Assembly: GCA_013390945.1 (NCBI GenBank)
Contig: JACAUC010000022.1
Coordinates: 1-38,225 of the forward strand
DNA: 38,225 nucleotides
From: Candidatus Chloroheliaceae bacterium
Lineage (GTDB): Bacteria > Chloroflexota > Chloroflexia > Chloroheliales > Chloroheliaceae
Reading direction: 5' to 3'
Part shown: piece after piece, positions 9,398 to 16,039 of the stretch
How positions within the stretch are numbered: position 1 is the stretch's first letter
Layout of the letters: the number at the start of each line of letters is the position of its first letter
The notes under the pieces: generated by a model
Databases searched by the model: none
Seen by the model: the letters and a program-made list of their open reading frames with translations, nothing else
Told to the model about the DNA's origin: nothing
Made by a program: the position numbers and the translations under genes

Positions 9398-10408
9398 CTA
9401 AGCTTCAGCGGCCTCTTCGAGGTAGGACTCGTGCCAGCCCTCTTCTAATTCAAGAGCCGGATACTTATTGAACCAAGGAGTACCGCGATAATTGGCGATA
9501 GCGTTCAAGATTCCCAAGCGGCTTAGGCTGGTGGTAACGAGGTAATTCTCGCGTTCTTCGGCGGTGGCGAGGGTCATCGCCTCTTGCCAAATAGCGCGAC
9601 CTACCATAAAGCCACTGGCTCCTTCTTCACAAGCAATTTCCACTAACCGCTGGAAAGTACCAAAGTTTTCGGCGGCACTCAGAATAACCCATGGCACCGG
9701 CGAGATTTCGGTAATCTGACGGCAATGCTCGCGCATTTTGGCTTCGTCTTTTTCAAAATGGGGATCATCCGGGAACTCCGCTTTGAGCAGGTCAATGCCC
9801 AGCCCGGAGAGTCGGCGGGCCGATTCGATCACGACTTCTGGCTTTGTCACGGAGAAGGCGGGGTCTTCTTTTTTCTGACCAGCCACAACCGGATAGCAAA
9901 GTGGTTCCAACAAGAAAGCAATATCGCTCTGGCGACAATCCTCGGCTATTTTAAGCACCAGTTCCTCTTGCTGACGGGCTACCGGGGAATCTGGGTGGTA
10001 GTAAAGGAGTAGCTTTACAGCAATTGCGCCCATAGCCTTGATTTTGGCGACGCTCCAACCTTTGGTAATGGGAGTGATACGGCCTTCATCGTTGCCATCA
10101 TAACCAGATTCTTCCACTGCAATCAGTAACCCAGCGTTACCAGAAAGGGAGCGGGTAGTAATGGCCTGTCCTGCGCCATAAACCGGATCGAGTAGAATGG
10201 CACTGGAGTGGGGGGAGAAAATGCGAGTCATACGCATCTTTTCAACCACCACTTCGTCATAGCCGATTTTCGTATCTGGCATGGCAGTTTGTAAGGACTT
10301 CTTGAGCGAACCTCGATGATCTAGGGCCGTTACCGTAATAATACCTTGATCGTTTGACAGCTTTTGCAAACCGAGCAGTTTGCCAACCCCAGTCTTTGGT
10401 TTAGCCAT
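9398..10408 (-). CDS. Class I aldolase of the LacD / tagatose-1,6-bisphosphate aldolase family
   Basis: Schiff-base aldolase that splits or forms a ketose bisphosphate. The fold signature is VTALDHRGSL near the N-terminus, VKLLLYYHPD (131-140), the EPLCYPVV strand, and LLKAEFP with K209 at the position expected for the Schiff-base lysine of LacD (KVEVP). A longer reading frame exists upstream, but AGGAGG at 10418-10423 lies inside it. The ATG at 10408, nine bases from that site, is therefore the real start (336 residues). Being first in an operon with prk and gap, it probably makes fructose-1,6- and perhaps sedoheptulose-1,7-bisphosphate rather than degrading tagatose. Family members differ in stereospecificity, so the substrate is inferred from context. 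Confidence 0.88.
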   Translation of the reverse strand: MAKPKTGVGKLLGLQKLSNDQGIITVTALDHRGSLKKSLQTAMPDTKIGYDEVVVEKMRMTRIFSPHSSAILLDPVYGAGQAITTRSLSGNAGLLIAVEESGYDGNDEGRITPITKGWSVAKIKAMGAIAVKLLLYYHPDSPVARQQEELVLKIAEDCRQSDIAFLLEPLCYPVVAGQKKEDPAFSVTKPEVVIESARRLSGLGIDLLKAEFPDDPHFEKDEAKMREHCRQITEISPVPWVILSAAENFGTFQRLVEIACEEGASGFMVGRAIWQEAMTLATAEERENYLVTTSLSRLGILNAIANYRGTPWFNKYPALELEEGWHESYLEEAAEA

Positions 10409-10533
10409 AATACATAGCCTCCTTGTTTTTCTTAACAACTATAAATTTAATAGGTTATCAGGAATAGTAAAACTCTACTTTACAGCATTGGCTTGAGCCA
10501 CGTCCTGAACTGTAAAGCTTTAAAACAAACCTT

Positions 10534-10561
10534 TGGTTATAAATCGTCTTTTCTATAACCA
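10534..10561. promoter_or_regulatory. Dyad upstream of the aldolase-prk-gap operon
   Basis: TGGTTATA (10534-10541) and TATAACCA (10554-10561) form a perfect 8-bp inverted repeat with a 12-base spacer, about 126 bp before the aldolase start. An AT-rich dyad at this distance suits a dimeric activator site, for example a LysR-type CbbR, but no cbbR gene is present in the window. I could not pick a confident -35/-10 pair for the minus strand here. Confidence 0.4.
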
Positions 10562-10776
10562 GACGAGCGTACTGGTCAAATGCAGGCTTTCGATTTAATT
10601 GAGGTTTCTTTGATTAGTGTAATAATAAACTAACTTTTGCATAATGTCCAATACATATCGTCTGGCTTATTCATAGGCTTTTCTAAATGAATTGTAATGT
10701 CCCGCTCAGCGATAACTTGCCAAAATTGACCGCCCTGACAAAGGTTAAGGTTAACTACCAATAGTATTATAGCTAA

Positions 10777-10890
10777 ATTTAGGATTATTTTCTTCCAATC
10801 CGGTTCCTCCTAACCCGGTTCTTTTGTAGAGGACGATACGTCCTCTGTAAGCTAAAAAAGGGCCGTCAGGCAGTTACCGACGGCTTTTTT
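10777..10890 (+). ncRNA. Candidate small RNA with CCUCCU loop, ending in a strong terminator
   Basis: No protein gene on either strand leads into the terminator here, so an unannotated transcript is likely. Three stem-loops follow each other. The first is CCGGTT (10800-10805) with AACC and GG (10812-10818), presenting the six loop bases CCTCCT, which match an anti-Shine-Dalgarno sequence. The second is a perfect 8-bp stem, AGAGGACG (10828-10835) with CGTCCTCT (10839-10846). The third is the terminator at 10862-10884, followed by six T. A TATTAT at 10765-10770 could be the -10, which sets the 5' end only roughly. The RNA could block ribosome sites in trans. The opposite strand also ends in T, so a minus-strand transcript cannot be excluded. 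Confidence 0.45.
10854..10890. terminator. Bidirectional intrinsic terminator
   Basis: GCCGTC (10862-10867) pairs with GACGGC (10879-10884), extended inside by GG/CC across a one-base bulge. It is flanked by six A (10854-10859) and six T (10885-10890), so it works as a U-tailed terminator on both strands. Confidence 0.8.
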
Positions 10891-11409
10891 GCTCGTATTA
10901 TTTGTGTAGGAGAAATGATATGAGGAGGATTTATAGAGGATTTTAAGGTTAACTCCTTTACCAGCGTTGTTACTCTCAAGGATTACCTTCTGAAAACGCC
11001 AATGGCTGTTATTGCTTCTTCAACCACCTGTGGTTTGCGTTCTCATTAATTAATACGTTTGAGCTTTACAAAAGTTACTCTATTTCTATTGCTTCTAACT
11101 TTCTTCTAATTTTTACTTCTCTCTCCTCTTAAAGAGAAGATCCAGAAAGGGGTAAGAGGAGAACGCTCTTACTTTTGAGGTGGTGCTAAGAAAACTGGAG
11201 AGCGGTGCATTAGGCTCGTTCTAATCCATTTGATCTTAAAATTTCTTTATGTTTAGAATTTAACTGTACGAAAGCTACCTAAGGTGGTGTATAATAGAAT
11301 CATGGGATCTTGGTACTTTATTTAAAAATTTTAAGAATGGCAGTGAAGCTAGGGAGTGTGCTAGATAGAAAGTGGCTACCTATAAGTGTAGTCTGAGAGG
11401 TCTTAGTAT
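10891..11409. other. Non-coding interval before the DHp-like gene
   Basis: No gene is supported. There is a purine-rich stretch with several Shine-Dalgarno-like runs (10906-10940), a pyrimidine/purine inverted region around 11116-11162 (CTCCTCTT with AAGAGGAG), and a TATAAT at 11290-11295 with no good -35, the likely -10 of the gene at 11410. Confidence 0.5.
11290..11295 (+). promoter_or_regulatory. -10 box for the gene at 11410
   Basis: A consensus TATAAT lies 115 bases before the start codon. No matching -35 hexamer is seen at 16-19 bases, so activation or an alternative sigma factor is possible. Confidence 0.4.
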
Positions 11410-11736
11410 ATGTGTGAAAATAATGCTAACGTTAATAATGTTTTAGCTGTTGAAGATCAGACCGATGAAGTTTCTGCTTTGTTGTCGCAAGCAAAAGCGT
11501 TGAGCGAACAAACCCGCCGCTATTTACATGATCTTGCCCAACCCTTGACTATTATCTCAGCCACCTTTGACTTGATCGAGATTGGCTGTGATGAGCAAGA
11601 AGACTTGGAACGCGCCCGTGCCGCCCTAGCCGAGGTCTTTAAGGCGATTAATGATCTTCGTACTTTGCATGTCCAAGCTTCTACGGGTAGTTTAAATTTG
11701 CAGAAGTGGACGGAAGAACTTAGCAAAGCAAATTGA
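11410..11736 (+). CDS. Small stand-alone histidine-kinase DHp-like protein
   Basis: 108 residues. The centre reads RRYLHDLAQPLTIISATFDLI (H40 within HDLAQPLT), which closely matches the H-box of HisKA domains (HEL-QPL), followed by a second helix (about 65-92). This is a two-helix hairpin, as in a dimerisation/phosphotransfer domain. No ATPase or receiver domain is attached, and the length leaves no room for one. It may accept phosphate from a separate kinase or receiver in the manner of Spo0B/ChpT-type phosphotransferases, or titrate a kinase by hetero-dimerisation. There is no obvious Shine-Dalgarno sequence before the ATG. The next genes (HD-GYP, M23 peptidase, lipoprotein) run in the same direction after a 200-bp gap with its own promoter. 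Confidence 0.7.
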   Translation: MCENNANVNNVLAVEDQTDEVSALLSQAKALSEQTRRYLHDLAQPLTIISATFDLIEIGCDEQEDLERARAALAEVFKAINDLRTLHVQASTGSLNLQKWTEELSKAN

Positions 11737-11821
11737 TTTGGGCAGTCAGGGGCCGGATCTTCTTTCCCCTATCTGATTGTCACCAAACTGGTTGCTTTCG
11801 CAGGTTTTGCTTCTTCTAACC

Positions 11822-11850
11822 TTACCATTTCTCGATAGACGTGCTAAAAT
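11822..11850 (+). promoter_or_regulatory. Promoter of the HD-GYP operon
   Basis: TTACCA (11822-11827), a 17-bp spacer and TAAAAT (11845-11850) with an extended -10 TG one base before it. Start of transcription is expected near 11857, just ahead of a small inverted repeat at 11872-11896. Confidence 0.6.
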
Positions 11851-11871
11851 AGCTCTAGTGCAAGTTTTACT

Positions 11872-11896
11872 AACCTGTTATCTAAAATCACAGGTT
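11872..11896. promoter_or_regulatory. Inverted repeat in the HD-GYP gene leader
   Basis: AACCTGT (11872-11878) and ACAGGTT (11890-11896) form a perfect 7-bp dyad with an 11-base spacer just downstream of the predicted start of transcription. It could be an operator or an RNA stem in the leader. Confidence 0.4.
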
Positions 11897-11938
11897 GCTT
11901 TAGGTTTAAGCTGATTGAGAAGAAGAGGTTAATTGTCT

Positions 11939-12610
11939 ATGAGTATAATAGAAACGAATGTGAACCAAGATGTCTCAGTGGAAGGTAATCAAGCTCAATT
12001 GTTGGTAGAGATTGAAGCTTTTAACCAGAATATAGATAGCCTGCTGCAACAGTTAGAACATTGCCGTAATACCTTTACCCAGAGTCTCCTCAACCGGATG
12101 GAACGGGTGGATCCTGGACGTGCGGCTCATTGCCGCCGGGTGCGTCGCTATGCTGTGATAACAGCCCATGAATTGGGCTTGGATGAGACCCAGCAGCAAA
12201 CTATTGAACTGGCCTCCCTGCTCCATGACTTTGGTGCCCTCGATGCACCTAGCTCTATTTTGCAAAGGCAAGACGCGCTCACCGCTGAAGAGCGGCAGGT
12301 CTTGCGCTCTTATGTCTATGAAGGTGCCAAAACTTTGGGCAAGGTTCATGCTTTCGATCAAGTAGTCGCGCTTATTTGCAGCCACTACGAATGGTTTTCG
12401 GGAGAAGGCGGTTTTCCAGGTCATTTACATGGGAATAACATTCCGCTTGGGGCACGGATTATTGCCATTGCTAACGCTTATGATGCCTTAATTACCCGTC
12501 GTCCTGGTTATAAGCCTATCTCCTCCCAAGATGCCCTTATGGAAATTTCGGCCCGCACTGGCACTCAGTATGACCCAGACGTAGTTGAAGCTTTTGTCAG
12601 GGTGGTTTAA
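11939..12610 (+). CDS. HD-GYP-like domain protein with divergent active-site motifs
   Basis: 223 residues. A coiled N-terminus (about 18-50) precedes an HD-GYP-like domain. The HD pair is present in SLLHDFGALDAP (H96-D97), but the lysine of the canonical HDIGK is lost. The GYP signature is altered to SHYEWFSGEGGFPG, with one extra residue compared with HHExxDGxGYP. The downstream IPLGARIIAIANAYDALIT matches the family well. True HD-GYP proteins hydrolyse cyclic di-GMP; here activity may be weak or replaced by sensing. An upstream TTG is in frame, but AAGAAGAGG lies ten bases before the ATG at 11939, which I choose. The next gene begins 6 bp after the stop. Confidence 0.85.
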   Translation: MSIIETNVNQDVSVEGNQAQLLVEIEAFNQNIDSLLQQLEHCRNTFTQSLLNRMERVDPGRAAHCRRVRRYAVITAHELGLDETQQQTIELASLLHDFGALDAPSSILQRQDALTAEERQVLRSYVYEGAKTLGKVHAFDQVVALICSHYEWFSGEGGFPGHLHGNNIPLGARIIAIANAYDALITRRPGYKPISSQDALMEISARTGTQYDPDVVEAFVRVV

Positions 12611-12616
12611 AAAATC

Positions 12617-13324
12617 GTGCTACCTAAGATCACACGACGCAGAGTAATCGGCTTAGGGTTGGTCACTTTTGCCGGAACTTTGTTACCAACATTCGCGAAC
12701 GGCACGGCACTAGGGCAACCTGACAAGTTTGGCTTACCCTTTGCCGGACAACCCGGTCTGGCAAATTGGTTTGTAAGGCAGTGGTACGGTAATACACGCT
12801 GGGCTTATCGCCAGCGTCGTGCCATTTATGGTGCTGGGCAGGGGCTTCATTTTGGCGTAGATTTTTTTGCACCCTGCGGCTCACCTATTATAGCCATTGG
12901 AGACGGTATAGTGGCGGCTGTTGATGGTCCCTATGGCTCCGCTCCCCATAATCTGCTGGTCCGCCATCCTAATGGCTATGTTTCACTCTACGGTCACCTG
13001 TCGCAACGCTCCACACTCCGCGTTGGGCAGCAGGTACGTCGCGGTGAAGTGGTGGCTTTCTCAGGAGTACCCAATGGGACGGATTGCGATACCCGCGCCC
13101 ATCTGCACCTTGAAATTCGTACCTCAAACTTGGGTGGTACGGTTAATCCCATTCCGTTGATGGAGGCCGATTGGCCTAACCTGACGCTTGGATTACCCGA
13201 TGAGGGGCTAGAATTTGAAATTAACCTAGATAATCCGACGCAGTGGCAGACCATTTACAATCAACCCGCCGTCTACTTTGGTCGAGCTTTGCTCAATGAT
13301 TTTGCACGACCTTGGCCGGGTTAA
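12617..13324 (+). CDS. Exported M23 family metallopeptidase (LytM-like)
   Basis: A zinc endopeptidase domain of the LytM/peptidase M23 type, probably acting on peptidoglycan outside the membrane. Zinc ligands are visible as H78-xxx-D82 (HFGVD) and the HxH pair H162/H164 (AHLHLEI); H127 in LYGHLS is the usual catalytic histidine. The N-terminus (TRRRVIGLGLVTFAG) looks like a Tat-type or ordinary signal peptide with a twin-arginine run. The start is GTG, 6 bp after the HD-GYP stop, with AGGGTGG inside the end of that gene. The lipoprotein gene follows at once. All catalytic residues are intact, so it is probably an active enzyme and not an EnvC-type activator. Confidence 0.88.
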   Translation: MLPKITRRRVIGLGLVTFAGTLLPTFANGTALGQPDKFGLPFAGQPGLANWFVRQWYGNTRWAYRQRRAIYGAGQGLHFGVDFFAPCGSPIIAIGDGIVAAVDGPYGSAPHNLLVRHPNGYVSLYGHLSQRSTLRVGQQVRRGEVVAFSGVPNGTDCDTRAHLHLEIRTSNLGGTVNPIPLMEADWPNLTLGLPDEGLEFEINLDNPTQWQTIYNQPAVYFGRALLNDFARPWPG

Positions 13325-13329
13325 TCCTA

Positions 13330-14664
13330 ATGAGAAAACAACTAATGCCCTATCTTTTATTAATCTTGTTGTTGCTCTTTGCAGCCTGTGGTGAAACGAC
13401 TAACACCGCCACCCTCTCTCCTACTATCAGCGAACCGGATTTAACGAGTAGTTTGACTATCGCAGTCTTACCTAGCGTGTCACCTACTAAGACTCCCTTG
13501 CAACTTACTAACAGTCCTACACTAGCACCAACCAATGTTAGTAGCACTCCTAATGCCTTACCTTCTGTGACTAGCCCACTCCTAACGCCAACGGCTACCT
13601 CTATACCTACCAATGAACCAACTGCTACCTCTATACCTACCAATGAACCAACGGCTACCTCTATACCTACCGTTGGGCCAACGTCTACCCCCTTACCTGC
13701 CAGTGGGTCAACCGCTAACGCTCTTCCGGTTCCTTTTCAGCCTGTCCAAAGGCAAATCGCTCCACCGAATTGTTGTCAGGCTTTTGCTTTTGCTCGCGAT
13801 GGTCGTCTTTACTATTACGATAAATCTGCCACCGCTCTTCTTGATCTTGCCGGGGGTCAAAGCCAGCGTTTAACTACTCGTTGGGGTCTTTTCAGCCCTG
13901 ATTTAAGTTTGGTAGCTTTTTCAGCACGAGTCGGTGGTCCAACTACTATTGAGCAGGTAAATGATGGTACGCGGAGGGCTACTTTACAGAATCGCTCCAG
14001 CCTGACTCTTATTTCCCCCGATAATACCCGGCTGGCTTATCTCCTACGCTCACCTAACCAGGCTCCCGAAGCACCACAGCTTTTTGAACTTTGGACAGGT
14101 CATCTCGATGGCTCTAATTTGCGGGCTACTTGGACTTTGCGCGAAGGAGCAAACTTAGCGTGGTTCCCTGATAGCCGTCATCTCTTGCTTACCGCCCGTA
14201 ATGTCGCCAATAATCGCTTTGGGCTATGGGTGGTAGATAGCCAGGCGACCACAGGCCAAAGCGCAACCTTGATTGTAGAAAGCAAGGGTTTGCTTGCGGC
14301 TACACTTTCTAGCGACGGCGAACGGGTGGTTTATGCGATTACTTTACAGGGTGAGGTTAACAGTGGCGTTTGGTTGGCAAACGCTGACGGCAGCAACCGC
14401 CGGAAATTCGACTGGGTAGGTGGCTGGCACTGGTCACCCGTCAATGGTACTGAACTCTTCTATAGCCCGATTCGGGCTGCTGGTGAAACTGCCAGTGCCC
14501 TATGGAGCTATGATGTTGCCCACCAGCAGGCTACGCGCCTGACCGATCCGGTTACTTTGCCCTTGCGCCTTAGCTTCGACCAATGGCAAATCGCTCCTGA
14601 TAACAAAAATATGGTCTATCGCAGTACCACCGATAATGCACTCTGGCTCGTGCGTTTTAGGTAA
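13330..14664 (+). CDS. Lipoprotein with low-complexity stalk and TolB/WD40-like propeller
   Basis: A lipoprotein signal peptide (MRKQLMPYLLLILLLLFAAC) ends in a lipobox with C20. A threonine/serine/proline-rich stalk (about 25-130) contains three near-perfect copies of the ten-residue unit TATSIPTNEP. A beta-propeller-like domain follows (about 140-444), with recurring S/P-D-N/G-xx-(V/L/M)-(V/A)-Y blade motifs (ISPDNTRLAY, LSSDGERVVY, IAPDNKNMVY) as in TolB/PD40 repeats. A TTG eighteen bases upstream is in frame, but the ATG gives a normal signal peptide. It begins 5 bp after the M23 peptidase stop, so the two are probably made together. The propeller may bind a ligand or partner at the cell surface; no enzyme motif is seen. 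Confidence 0.8.
   Translation: MRKQLMPYLLLILLLLFAACGETTNTATLSPTISEPDLTSSLTIAVLPSVSPTKTPLQLTNSPTLAPTNVSSTPNALPSVTSPLLTPTATSIPTNEPTATSIPTNEPTATSIPTVGPTSTPLPASGSTANALPVPFQPVQRQIAPPNCCQAFAFARDGRLYYYDKSATALLDLAGGQSQRLTTRWGLFSPDLSLVAFSARVGGPTTIEQVNDGTRRATLQNRSSLTLISPDNTRLAYLLRSPNQAPEAPQLFELWTGHLDGSNLRATWTLREGANLAWFPDSRHLLLTARNVANNRFGLWVVDSQATTGQSATLIVESKGLLAATLSSDGERVVYAITLQGEVNSGVWLANADGSNRRKFDWVGGWHWSPVNGTELFYSPIRAAGETASALWSYDVAHQQATRLTDPVTLPLRLSFDQWQIAPDNKNMVYRSTTDNALWLVRFR
13591..13710 (+). repeat. 30-bp tandem repeat inside the lipoprotein gene
   Basis: Three nearly identical 30-bp units (13591-13620, 13621-13650, 13651-13680) and a fourth, degenerate one (13681-13710) encode the threonine/proline-rich stalk. 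The in-frame length means copy-number change would only lengthen or shorten the stalk. Confidence 0.9.
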
Positions 14665-14684
14665 AATCTAAAATGAAACCATTC

Positions 14685-14720
14685 GAGGTTAACGCCGAGG
14701 TCAACGTTTAGGTTTTGACT
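14685..14720 (+). promoter_or_regulatory. Three 12-bp direct repeats overlapping the -35, probable CarH-type operator
   Basis: GAGGTTAACG (14685), GAGGTCAACG (14697) and TAGGTTTTGAC (14709) are spaced exactly 12 bp apart, and the third covers the -35 TTGACT (14715-14720). Tandem direct repeats across the -35 are how CarH tetramers bind DNA, so this is probably the regulator's own operator. Confidence 0.6.
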
Positions 14721-14745
14721 ACTTTGGGGTAGATTGTGATATAAT
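14715..14745 (+). promoter_or_regulatory. Promoter of the CarH-like gene
   Basis: TTGACT (14715-14720) and TATAAT (14740-14745) with a 19-bp spacer; an extended -10 TG (14737-14738) compensates for the long spacer. Transcription would start near 14752, some 24 bases before the ATG at 14776. Confidence 0.65.
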
Positions 14746-14775
14746 AACCCTTAACAAACCTCAATCGGTTAATGT

Positions 14776-15960
14776 ATGGCTGTGTATAAGGTTATTTATC
14801 AGTTTTTTGGCTCCTTAGCCTTGAGGGTGGAGTTAAAAAATTATTATACTGGAATTGTATACTTTATGATTTTTTTACTCAATAGTTTACCCGCAACGTC
14901 TGAACCGGATAGAATTACCTACCCGCATCTTGATAATTTCGCGGATGATCCCCTCTACAACACCAAGGCGGCTGTTCATTTAAGCGGTGTACCAGCACCT
15001 ACCCTGCGAGCTTGGGAACGCCGTTATGGAGTACTATCGCCCGAACGAGCAGGTAATACCTACCGACTCTACAGTGAGCGGGATGTCGCCAAAATTCGCT
15101 GGTTGCGCGAGCAAATTGAGCGGGGTATAAGTATTCGTCAGGCAGTGGCACTCTTGGAGCGTTTAGATAATCGGGAACATCAGCAGATAGAAGAAGCTGA
15201 GCAGCCTCTTTCTACCGAAAAAGCCGAACAGGTAGTTCCAAGCGCGGCTTTGAATCCTTCGGCTGTCGCCGACTTGTCGCTGAATAACCTTCGCCAAGAC
15301 TTGTTAAAAGCCTTTTTAAATCTGAATGAGGAAGCGGCGGAAAAAGTTATCGCCGGGGCCTTGGCAATCTACGGGGTGGAAGAGTTTTGTATCTCTCTGC
15401 TGGAGCCGACCCTGTTTGAGATCGGCGAAAAATGGGCCAAAGATGAGGTATTGGTAACTATCGAACATTTTGCCAGTGCGATTACTCGTTCTCAACTCAG
15501 CAACCTTATACGCACTGCTCCCCGTAATCAAGAAGGATCACTGGTGCTGACAGGTTGTGCGCCCGGCGAGTATCATGAGATCGGTGTGCTTATGATTACC
15601 CTCTTTTTGCGGCGACAAGGTATCCATGTAATGTATCTCGGCCAGAATGTGCCAGCCATAGACTTTATCACTACTATTAAGCGTTTACACCCGACCGTAG
15701 TTTGTCTTTCGTGTTCGACTATGGATAGCCTAAGTGGTCTGTTGGAAGTCTCCGCTCAAATTGAGGCTTTACCCGAACAAATTCGGCCCACTTTTAGCTT
15801 TGGCGGCTATCTCTTTAATTTTCATCCTGACCTGGCTAAAAAATTGTCCGGTCAATACCTAGGAATGGACGCACTAGAGGCTACTCGGCGGATACGTGAG
15901 ATAACTCGTCGCCCCCGGCCTAACCCGCCAAATTCTTTAAGCGAAAGGCCAGCCTATTAA
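14776..15960 (+). CDS. CarH/LitR-like MerR-family regulator with B12-binding domain
   Basis: A light-dependent repressor candidate that uses adenosylcobalamin. A MerR-type winged helix (about 59-130, with TLRAWERRYG and RLYSERDVAKIRWL) is followed by a helical bundle and a Rossmann-like B12 domain. The bundle has the Wx9EH motif that caps the adenosyl group in CarH (W220, E230, H231). The cobalt-ligating histidine is H267 in GEYHEIG. In CarH, darkness gives a DNA-bound tetramer and light breaks the Co-C bond and releases DNA. No Shine-Dalgarno sequence precedes either ATG (14776 or 14866). I keep 14776 because it fits the promoter, but the first 30 residues may be untranslated; another TTGAGG/TATACT promoter lies at 14821-14850. 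Known targets of CarH are carotenoid genes; none are in this window. Confidence 0.88.
   Translation: MAVYKVIYQFFGSLALRVELKNYYTGIVYFMIFLLNSLPATSEPDRITYPHLDNFADDPLYNTKAAVHLSGVPAPTLRAWERRYGVLSPERAGNTYRLYSERDVAKIRWLREQIERGISIRQAVALLERLDNREHQQIEEAEQPLSTEKAEQVVPSAALNPSAVADLSLNNLRQDLLKAFLNLNEEAAEKVIAGALAIYGVEEFCISLLEPTLFEIGEKWAKDEVLVTIEHFASAITRSQLSNLIRTAPRNQEGSLVLTGCAPGEYHEIGVLMITLFLRRQGIHVMYLGQNVPAIDFITTIKRLHPTVVCLSCSTMDSLSGLLEVSAQIEALPEQIRPTFSFGGYLFNFHPDLAKKLSGQYLGMDALEATRRIREITRRPRPNPPNSLSERPAY
14821..14850 (+). promoter_or_regulatory. Alternative internal promoter of the CarH-like gene
   Basis: TTGAGG (14821-14826), an 18-bp spacer and TATACT (14845-14850). It would give a nearly leaderless mRNA beginning just ahead of the ATG at 14866, producing a form shorter by 30 residues. 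Confidence 0.4.
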
Positions 15961-16039
15961 TAACTAATTAGCGGCTTTTTCTTTTCTTAAAAGCCTGAAA
16001 TATTTTGTAGGCAATACTTGTAATCAAGGGAGCAACCAA

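Noticed and set aside
9398..10438. Longer aldolase start ten codons upstream
   Set aside because: The extra codons contain the AGGAGG ribosome site of the ATG at 10408, so they are leader and not protein.
10920..10946. Eight-codon frame MRRIYRGF with TAGGAG upstream, just after the orphan terminator
   Set aside because: Too short to support, and the region is purine-rich so a Shine-Dalgarno match is likely by chance. No downstream gene within 460 bp that it could control as a leader peptide.
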